Source: Bacteroidales bacterium (GTDB lineage: Bacteria; Bacteroidota; Bacteroidia; Bacteroidales; JAGOPY01). Taken from it: a stretch of 31,027 nt of DNA. How positions within the stretch are numbered: position 1 is the first letter of the stretch; each line of letters starts with the position of its first letter. Made by a program: the position numbers and the translations under genes. The stretch lies in the NCBI GenBank assembly GCA_023229505.1, contig JALNZD010000050.1, forward strand, positions 1 to 31,027. Reading direction: 5' to 3'. The notes beneath the pieces are model-generated. The model was given only the letters and a program-made list of their open reading frames with translations. It searched no databases and was not told where the DNA came from. Positions 25,123-31,027 of the stretch are shown one piece after another.

Positions 25123-25143
25123 GAGTTATTTAATAATGTATAA

Positions 25144-25518
25144 TTACTTCTTGGGTCTTTTTGTTCCATACTTTGATCTCCGCTGTTGCCTTCCGTCGAC
25201 GCCTGAAGTATCAAGTGCGCCGCGGATGATATGATAACGTACACCAGGGAGGTCTTTTACCCTGCCGCCCCTGATCAGTACGATGCTGTGTTCCTGCAGG
25301 TTATGACCTTCACCGGGGATGTAGGAGTTCACTTCCTTGCCGTTGGTCAGACGAACCCTGGCCACTTTTCGCATGGCTGAATTCGGTTTCTTCGGCGTAG
25401 TGGTGTAAACCCTCACACAGACTCCGCGCCTTTGCGGGCAGGAATCCAATGCCGGAGATTTGCTCTTATCAATCAGTTTAGAACGTCCTTTTCTGACAAG
25501 CTGTTGAATCGTTGGCAT
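25144..25518 (-). CDS. rpsL: 30S ribosomal protein S12
   Basis: 124 residues, first gene of the whole cluster. It is part of the decoding centre. TTPKKPNSAMRKVARVRLTNG and RGGRVKDLPGVRYHIIRGALDTSGVDGR are intact, including the Lys residues (K43/K44 and K88) whose substitution gives streptomycin resistance, so the sequence is the sensitive type. The Asp after K88 is the usual methylthiolated residue. It is preceded by a transcribed leader of about 220 nt with marked secondary structure. Confidence 0.98.
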   Translation of the reverse strand: MPTIQQLVRKGRSKLIDKSKSPALDSCPQRRGVCVRVYTTTPKKPNSAMRKVARVRLTNGKEVNSYIPGEGHNLQEHSIVLIRGGRVKDLPGVRYHIIRGALDTSGVDGRQQRRSKYGTKRPKK

Positions 25519-25563
25519 ACGATACTGTTTAATTTATGTTATTCAAAGTTGATCCGTTGTTAA

Positions 25564-25585
25564 TGATCTGGAGATCAAACCAGAC
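25564..25585 (-). promoter_or_regulatory. alternative hairpins in the rpsL leader
   Basis: In RNA sense, UGAUC-UCCA-GAUCA (25577-25564) forms a 5-bp hairpin 46 nt before the rpsL start. The overlapping UCUGG (25584-25580) can instead pair with CCAGA (25571-25567). GUCUGG (25585-25580) can also pair with CCAGAC in the 5' arm of the upstream hairpin (25671-25666). These pairings exclude each other. Function is not shown. Confidence 0.4.
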
Positions 25586-25619
25586 CAAACCGTTTCTCAG
25601 GAAATCTTCAGGAATATAT

Positions 25620-25693
25620 ACAAGGTGGGCTCTTTTTGAGACCAAACTTATCTTAGGAAGATTAAGTCTGGGGCCTATAGTGTCTCACCTTGT
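25620..25693 (-). ncRNA. structured leader RNA element upstream of rpsL
   Basis: Read on the minus strand, this 74-nt segment folds by eye into nested stems. P1 pairs ACAAGGUG (25693-25686) with CACCUUGU (25627-25620), 8 bp. P2 pairs GAGAC (25686-25682) with GUCUC (25642-25638), 5 bp, sharing one base with P1 and separated from it by an 11-nt bulge on the 3' side. P3 is a 13-bp hairpin from CCAGACUU (25671-25664) to AAGUUUGG (25649-25642), with one bulged A, an inner AUCUU/AAGAU stem and a CCU loop; one pair is G-U. It lies between the str promoter and rpsL, so it is transcribed as 5' UTR. I do not recognise the family; autoregulation by a ribosomal protein is inference. Confidence 0.55.
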
Positions 25694-25709
25694 CAGGTCC
25701 CTAAGTCCC

Positions 25710-25724
25710 TCTGAACAAGTCAGA
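25710..25724 (-). promoter_or_regulatory. small hairpin near the leader 5' end
   Basis: In RNA sense UCUGA-CUUGU-UCAGA (25724-25710) makes a perfect 5-bp stem with a 5-nt loop, about 20 nt after the likely transcription start. It could stabilise the 5' end or form part of a larger leader fold. Confidence 0.4.
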
Positions 25725-25749
25725 AGTGCTACCCTTTAAAATCGGGCTG

Positions 25750-25780
25750 CAAAGGTAAAAATAGTTTCTTTAAAAACAAA
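25750..25780 (-). promoter_or_regulatory. strong Bacteroidetes promoter for the ribosomal cluster
   Basis: The minus strand has TTTG (25780-25777), a 19-nt A/T-rich spacer and TACCTTTG (25757-25750). Both halves match the Bacteroidetes sigma-ABfr consensus TTTG-N19-21-TAnnTTTG exactly. Transcription would begin around 25741-25744, leaving a leader of about 220 nt before rpsL. No other consensus promoter was found inside the 19-kb cluster, so this may drive all 31 genes. Confidence 0.85.
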
Positions 25781-25813
25781 TGTTTCTAAAAATAAATTTT
25801 CATGAATAAATGG

Positions 25814-25846
25814 AAAATCGTCCATCGTCCATGCAAAATCGTCCAT
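25814..25846 (+). repeat. short repeat cluster TCGTCCAT
   Basis: TCGTCCAT occurs three times: 25818-25825, 25825-25832 (sharing one base) and 25839-25846. The longer unit AAAATCGTCCAT occurs at 25814-25825 and 25835-25846. It lies in the divergent region between the str promoter and the protease gene. It may be slippage-derived or a binding site. Confidence 0.5.
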
Positions 25847-25849
25847 AAT

Positions 25850-25881
25850 CTTGCTTTTCCTTCCCAATTACATTATCTTTA
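25850..25881 (+). promoter_or_regulatory. possible promoter for the secreted protease gene
   Basis: CTTG (25850-25853), a 20-nt spacer and TATCTTTA (25874-25881) resemble the Bacteroidetes promoter with one mismatch in each half. It would start transcription about 40 nt before the ATG at 25928. TAATCTTG at 25846-25853 is a competing -7 candidate. Confidence 0.3.
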
Positions 25882-25927
25882 TCCAGCCATTTCTACATTT
25901 AGATTATTAACCTTTAAACCATTGATT

Positions 25928-28900
25928 ATGAAAACACTTACTCCACCCCGCGGGATTTTAGCCATTTTGATGATTACGATTAGTTGTTTCTTCTCCTTGC
26001 CTATGCAGGCGCAAACCATCCAGATCGACAGTTTATTCACTTCAGACGGCGAGATTTTTCCTTTCGGAGAGAATGATACTATTTATGGATTATCCATTTC
26101 CGGCTCAGTCACGCTGTCAAGCGACACGAGCCTGGTCAGGGTGATATTGACCGATAATTCAGGAAATGAGTGGATGGTGTTTGAGGTTTATCCATTTATT
26201 TCACCACGATGGGAGTTTGAAATTACAGAAGCATCTGATGAAACCATGTTCAGGCGGATTATTAATCCGGGTTCTGTGAAAATACAAATTATTAATGCGT
26301 CAATAGAGCTGGATAGCGCTATCCTTCAAAACAGGTACAGAGAAAACCTTGAAATTCTTCAAGAAAACTTTAAGAATACGATCGAATTACATAAAGTGGA
26401 TTCACTTAATCATGTAATCGAATCGAACCAAATGTTATGGTTTGCCAACAGGAATCCGATTTCAGATTTATCTTACAATGATAAAGTAACCAGATTTGGT
26501 GAAAAATATAACTTATTAGGGTTGGACTATTATACAGGCGGAATTTATGATGGAAGACCAGGAGTTGATGGTCCGGCAGATGGTTCTGAACTTGTGGACT
26601 CATTTGATTGGCGAAACAGGCATGGGGCAAATGATCCCTCAAAATCTGCATTCTATTATAATAATGGTCCTAATACAAGCGGGTGGTTAACGGCTATTGA
26701 GGATCAATCAGAAATACCCATTTGTGATGGATTATGTTACATTTATGGGCCGCTGGCTGCAATTGAAGGTGTTGCTAATATTTATTTTAATTATCCAATG
26801 AAGAATTATAATCTATCAGAACAAGATGTTCTAGATTGTGATATAGCTACTTCTGATTGTCATGGTGGATTTGATTTTGTTACAAATATCTTTGCAAGAG
26901 ATAGTGGTATTGTCGATGAGGCATGTTATCCAAGAGATAGTACTCATGGGAATTGCCGGCAAAATTCGCCTCCAAATGGATCTGCACAGAATCAGCTTAA
27001 AATAGCCGGCTACCACGCAAATTATACTTATAACACTGATACATTGAAAGTTGCACTGATAAATCATGGTCCACTGGATGTATCTTTATCATATTATAAT
27101 GGTGGTTCCCATATTATAGCACTAGTTGGTTATGGAATAGTGAAAGCAAAGGACACTCTTTATGATACTTCATATCCTTTCGATACCATCATTGTCCATG
27201 ATAATTCAAATTACATAGGCCAGTTATATTGGATCTTTAAAAATAGTTGGGGTACTGGATATGGTGCTCATGGCTATTTTTACCACCTTGCGAATGATGT
27301 ACACATAGCAAGTGCCACATACTATTTACTTCCTATCGATGACATTTTATCATTAACCGATACTGTAGTCCCCTATGATAAAGACAAGGATGGATATTGG
27401 AACTGGGGCATTTCTCCAGAATACAATTTACCAGCTGGGGCTTGTTCTCAAAGGGAAGATAGCGATGACAGCGAGAACCGAATTGGACCATTTGATTCAC
27501 ATTATAATGGAACCCCGGTAAAACCTGAACTAAAAGTATATTTGAGTTCAGGACAAAGCATTGAACATATGTATGTGACTAATAATTCATTCTTTTCTTT
27601 TTCAACAGGGGATTTGATCAATGATCATGAATTACATTTTTACATCGAAAACCCCGGTGATGCACAACTCAATTTGTTCCCCGTAGGAATTATAGGCGAA
27701 GGAAGAGTTGAAATCATTCCTGTGAACGGAGCATCTGAAAATTATGATATAACTCTTTTACCACAAAGAAAAGTTTGCATGGGAGATGCTAATGAATTTA
27801 TTGTGACTTTCACTGGCCTGATACAAGGAGAACTTACTAAAATTAAAATTTTCCTTTATGAAAATGGAGAAGTTCCCGACTTTGAATTTGTACTGCTTTA
27901 TAATGATTGTCTTCCGGCAACCGAACTCGTAACCATAAGGGAAAATCAAACATGGGATATTTTTGGACTTAAAAACAAGGATTATCTGATTACCAATGGA
28001 GCAATATTAACTGTTACAGGTGAAATAGCAATGGCTGAAAATTCGGATATTTTTATTGATCGGGGCTCAAAATTGGTATTAGATGGAGGTAGATTAACTT
28101 CAAGCTGCAACACTTTATGGAACGGCATTGATATCTGGGGCAATGCCAGCATGCCTCAAATGACTGACTATCAAGGGATGGTGCAAATTATTAATGGCGG
28201 GACAATAGAATTTGCAGATACGGCTATTGCCACTGCCCGACAAAATGGGATCTATACTATTCCTTCCGGTGGTATCATATCTTGTAGGGATGCCATATTC
28301 AAAGATAATGTAATTGACATTATGTTTTATCCATTCACCAATACACACCCCATAACTCATGAAATTCTTCCGAATTTCAGCAGGTTTACCAGATCCCGGT
28401 TTGAAACAACAGATGCTTTATATGAAATTACCCGTAATATTCCTAACAAGCACATTTTAATGGATGAAGTGGGAGGAATTATTATTATGGGCTGTACATT
28501 TGGTAATTACTCTACTCAAAAAAATGATCCACGGGGTAAAGGCATAGAAAGTTATGGGGCTGGTTATTTCATTTCAAGCGAATGTGTCCAGGGTAATATT
28601 ATCCCATGTCCCGAGTTGCTGCCATGCCGTTTTGAAAACCTTGAATATGGTATCCGGGCATTTAATAGCAATAGCCGTTACTCTATTACTGTGAATTCCG
28701 CTGATTTTATTGACAATTGCCGGGGTATATTCATGAGCCTGACCTATGATGCCACAATCATCAAAAACCGCTTTGAATTGAATGCTGATGAAGCTTATTT
28801 CGAACCGGGCGATACATTGATAGGGATTTATACCGAATATTGTACCCGATACCAGATTGAAGAGAATAAGATAACAGGCAGCGATCCTGATTATTTTAAT

Positions 28901-30538
28901 CTGGTTGGGATGCATATCCTGAATTCAGGCTCAGATTATTATAATGAGATTTATAACGATAGTCTGATAGATTTAACCTATGGTATAATTGCAGCAGGCG
29001 AGAACCGCAACAAAGATGGGACAAAAGGGCTATGTATCAAATGCAACGATTTCATTGAATGTAGTTTAGATGTGTATATTACACCTGAAGGTGGTTTCAA
29101 TCATGATTTCTTAGGGATTGCGACTAATCAGGGTTTTCCAGGTTCTGCAGCCCCTCCGGGAGTTGATCCGAATTCAATGGGTGCTGGGAATACTTTTACT
29201 GCAGACGAATATTCTTCTCTTGATTATAACTTTTATAACAATCCGGATCTCGATCAGATTAATTATACACATCAACCTAATACATTCGAAAATAAACTTA
29301 GGCCATCGGAATATGAAAATATTGAACCCTCTGAAGACATATATGTATCCTACTCAAAGGATACTTCCTGTCCTTCTCATTTTCATTCAGGAGGCATCCA
29401 GTTAGAATCAGAAAAAAGTATTTTATCAAATGAAAAAGAAATCCTCACCGCTTATTCTGGTACATTAACGCAATATGTCGATGGGGGTGATACGCCAGGA
29501 CTTACATTTGAAATCCAGACCAGCTTTCCTGATGATGCGCTTGATCTTAGGCAACAATTATTAGATGAATCGCCTTATCTTTCTGACACGGTAATGAAAT
29601 CAGCTATCGAAAAAGAAAATGTTCTTCTAAATGCAATGGTAAGGGATATTCTTGTCGCCAATCCACAGGCAGCTAAATCGGCTGATATCTTGAATGTCCT
29701 TGAGAATAAGTTTGATCCCATGCCTGACTATTTGATGGAACAAATCTTGGAAGGAAAGAGCATTATGGGAGAAAAAGAAATGTTGGAAAGGGAAATATCT
29801 TCACATTATATTTTAAAGAGCAATGCTTTTTCAAATATAGTCCGATATTATAAAAATGATACGTTGCTTAATTCTTCCAAAGACAGTGTAATTGCATATC
29901 TTGAAGATAACTATTCCCCTGAAACACATTATCAGTTAGCTTTTTGCAAATTATATACTGGGGATTCAACAGAAGTTTTGGATATTTTAAATTCCATACT
30001 CGTGGATTTCTCACTTACTGCAGATCAAATGAATACACATGAGTTTTATGAAGATTTGATTAATATCTTAATACCCATGCAATCAGATTCCGTAAGAATT
30101 GATAGTACGACTTACCCTGGATTATTCTCAATAATGGAAGAATCAAACGAAATACCTGGAATTTATTCTAGAAATCTCTTGGTGATTAACGATTTAATTT
30201 CTTATTCAGAACCTGTTTTTCTCCCAACTATTCTAAAAAATAAGCATATTACAGACAAATATTTTCATAATGAATTAATTGATTACTCTTATTTAAATAT
30301 CTATCCTAATCCTGCAAAATCATACTTGATCATTGAATATAATTTAGAAAACTTTGCGAAGCCTGCATTTATTAATATAAATGATGCTTATGGAAAAAAA
30401 TTGTATGGTCTTCATATTCAAGATAATCAAAATCAGTACCTTTTGGACACCCGGGCATACTCACCTGGGATATACTTAATAAGTCTTATGAGTGGTAATA
30501 AAATATTAAAGAAAGCTAAATGTTTAATAATCCGATAG
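25928..30538 (+). CDS. large secreted papain-like (C1A) protease with T9SS sorting domain
   Basis: 1536 residues from ATG 25928, chosen because it begins a signal peptide ending PMQAQ (about residue 29). A peptidase C1A domain covers about 225-455: DWRN at 227, oxyanion Gln Q260, catalytic Cys C270 in CDGLCYIYGPLAAIEG, LSEQDVLDCD, catalytic His H395 in GGSHIIALVGYG, and Asn N439 in YWIFKNSWGTGYGAHGYF. The canonical CGSCW is altered to CDGLCY, but the catalytic triad is intact. Residues 30-220 could be an inhibitory propeptide with a helical, charged stretch near 135-165. A DKDKDG calcium loop (484-489) follows. The region about 680-1050 has Gly/Ile/Asp-rich repeats of a parallel beta-helix type, then a helical segment (1150-1440). 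The last ~80 residues, with IYPNPAKSYLIIEY (Pro-Asn-Pro at 1460-1462), are a type A sorting domain. Substrate unknown; probably cell-surface or released. Confidence 0.85.
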   Translation: MKTLTPPRGILAILMITISCFFSLPMQAQTIQIDSLFTSDGEIFPFGENDTIYGLSISGSVTLSSDTSLVRVILTDNSGNEWMVFEVYPFISPRWEFEITEASDETMFRRIINPGSVKIQIINASIELDSAILQNRYRENLEILQENFKNTIELHKVDSLNHVIESNQMLWFANRNPISDLSYNDKVTRFGEKYNLLGLDYYTGGIYDGRPGVDGPADGSELVDSFDWRNRHGANDPSKSAFYYNNGPNTSGWLTAIEDQSEIPICDGLCYIYGPLAAIEGVANIYFNYPMKNYNLSEQDVLDCDIATSDCHGGFDFVTNIFARDSGIVDEACYPRDSTHGNCRQNSPPNGSAQNQLKIAGYHANYTYNTDTLKVALINHGPLDVSLSYYNGGSHIIALVGYGIVKAKDTLYDTSYPFDTIIVHDNSNYIGQLYWIFKNSWGTGYGAHGYFYHLANDVHIASATYYLLPIDDILSLTDTVVPYDKDKDGYWNWGISPEYNLPAGACSQREDSDDSENRIGPFDSHYNGTPVKPELKVYLSSGQSIEHMYVTNNSFFSFSTGDLINDHELHFYIENPGDAQLNLFPVGIIGEGRVEIIPVNGASENYDITLLPQRKVCMGDANEFIVTFTGLIQGELTKIKIFLYENGEVPDFEFVLLYNDCLPATELVTIRENQTWDIFGLKNKDYLITNGAILTVTGEIAMAENSDIFIDRGSKLVLDGGRLTSSCNTLWNGIDIWGNASMPQMTDYQGMVQIINGGTIEFADTAIATARQNGIYTIPSGGIISCRDAIFKDNVIDIMFYPFTNTHPITHEILPNFSRFTRSRFETTDALYEITRNIPNKHILMDEVGGIIIMGCTFGNYSTQKNDPRGKGIESYGAGYFISSECVQGNIIPCPELLPCRFENLEYGIRAFNSNSRYSITVNSADFIDNCRGIFMSLTYDATIIKNRFELNADEAYFEPGDTLIGIYTEYCTRYQIEENKITGSDPDYFNLVGMHILNSGSDYYNEIYNDSLIDLTYGIIAAGENRNKDGTKGLCIKCNDFIECSLDVYITPEGGFNHDFLGIATNQGFPGSAAPPGVDPNSMGAGNTFTADEYSSLDYNFYNNPDLDQINYTHQPNTFENKLRPSEYENIEPSEDIYVSYSKDTSCPSHFHSGGIQLESEKSILSNEKEILTAYSGTLTQYVDGGDTPGLTFEIQTSFPDDALDLRQQLLDESPYLSDTVMKSAIEKENVLLNAMVRDILVANPQAAKSADILNVLENKFDPMPDYLMEQILEGKSIMGEKEMLEREISSHYILKSNAFSNIVRYYKNDTLLNSSKDSVIAYLEDNYSPETHYQLAFCKLYTGDSTEVLDILNSILVDFSLTADQMNTHEFYEDLINILIPMQSDSVRIDSTTYPGLFSIMEESNEIPGIYSRNLLVINDLISYSEPVFLPTILKNKHITDKYFHNELIDYSYLNIYPNPAKSYLIIEYNLENFAKPAFININDAYGKKLYGLHIQDNQNQYLLDTRAYSPGIYLISLMSGNKILKKAKCLIIR

Positions 30539-30542
30539 GCTC

Positions 30543-31027
30543 ATGAAAAAGCTATATAGTCTTTTCTTTGGCTTTATCATTCTAAGCTGCTCATTGAATG
30601 CTCAATCCCGCTGGTTGCAGGAATATTTTCCTGGTTTAAATGTAGTAGGTGAGGATTTTACTGAAAACTATGACAAAGGATATTTACTGACAGGTAAGTT
30701 TGGACAAAATTATGTTCATTACATCTGGCTGATTAAAACAGATATTAACGGACAAATCATTTGGAATAAAACATTTGGATTACCAGATTCATACATTGGT
30801 TTCTTTTCATTGGACAAAGACACAACAGGAAATATATTTCTTTCCGGTGGTACTACATTTTATGATTCCTATAGTGATCCTTTAGTAATGAAACTCAACG
30901 CTTGCGGAGAAAAAGAATGGTGCCTTGACTTCAGCACCCCCGGGCATTTCGATTATGCCCATTCGATCGTTGCTACAAATGACGGGGGATGTGCTGTAAT
31001 ACTCAGATATACAGGCATTACTCCTCC
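30543..31027 (+). CDS. secreted repeat protein, 3' end outside the window
   Basis: An open frame of 161 complete codons starting MKKLYSLFFGFIILSCSLNAQS and running off the end of the window. The N-terminus is an export signal. Either cleavage after NAQ or a lipobox reading (LSC) is possible, and the sequence cannot decide. Residues 45-110 show the repeat DKGYLLTG...IWLIKTDINGQIIWNKTFG, then a second unit (DTTGNIFLSGG...PLVMKLNACGEKEWCLDF). These units of about 50 residues are seen in predicted beta-propeller surface proteins of Bacteroidota that often end in T9SS tails. It starts 4 bp after the protease stop, so the two are probably co-transcribed. Confidence 0.8.
   Translation, partial: MKKLYSLFFGFIILSCSLNAQSRWLQEYFPGLNVVGEDFTENYDKGYLLTGKFGQNYVHYIWLIKTDINGQIIWNKTFGLPDSYIGFFSLDKDTTGNIFLSGGTTFYDSYSDPLVMKLNACGEKEWCLDFSTPGHFDYAHSIVATNDGGCAVILRYTGITP

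Noticed and set aside
25802..25927. 42-codon upstream extension of the protease gene
   Set aside because: The segment contains the TCGTCCAT repeats and promoter-like sequence, and a good signal peptide begins at 25928.

Overview
The window is a chromosome segment of a Bacteroidota bacterium, most likely from Bacteroidales or a related order. Four things point there: the order of the ribosomal cluster (rpsL-rpsG-fusA running straight into rpsJ with no tuf between, and secY-map-infA-rpmJ with no adk); secreted proteins that end in type IX secretion (T9SS) sorting domains; zinc-free forms of S14, L36 and S4; and a textbook Bacteroidetes promoter (TTTG-N19-TACCTTTG) in front of rpsL. The species cannot be named from the sequence alone.

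Layout. (1) 1-402: the C-terminal tail of an IS66-family transposase, cut off just after an 11-bp inverted repeat. (2) 386-3889: a small surface-glycan block with a SAM-dependent methyltransferase on the minus strand, then a family 2 glycosyltransferase and a Wzx-type flippase on the plus strand. (3) 3931-6262: two minus-strand secreted proteins, one with a T9SS sorting domain and one with three tandem repeats of about 115 residues that resemble tail-fibre modules. (4) 6342-25518: one unbroken minus-strand cluster of 31 genes. Read in the direction of transcription it runs str (rpsL, rpsG, fusA), S10 (rpsJ to rpsQ), spc (rplN to rpmJ) and alpha (rpsM, rpsK, rpsD, rpoA, rplQ), and ends with enolase, whose start overlaps the rplQ stop. 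Two genes too short for a simple ORF list, rpmD and rpmJ, are present and intact. (5) 25519-25927: a divergent intergenic region with the str promoter, a transcribed leader of about 220 nt with strong nested RNA structure, and a short repeat cluster. (6) 25928-31027, plus strand: a very large secreted papain-like cysteine protease with a predicted beta-helix region and a T9SS tail, followed 4 bp later by a second secreted protein cut by the window edge.

The ribosomal cluster provides ribosome subunits, EF-G, IF-1, SecY, methionine aminopeptidase and the RNA polymerase alpha subunit from one transcription unit, with glycolytic enolase attached at its end. The flanks are lower in GC and hold cell-surface functions. 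The features that a standard annotation would not explain are the structured rpsL leader, with pairings that exclude each other, and the IS66 junction at the left edge. I found no CRISPR array, tRNA, rRNA, defence locus or phage region.
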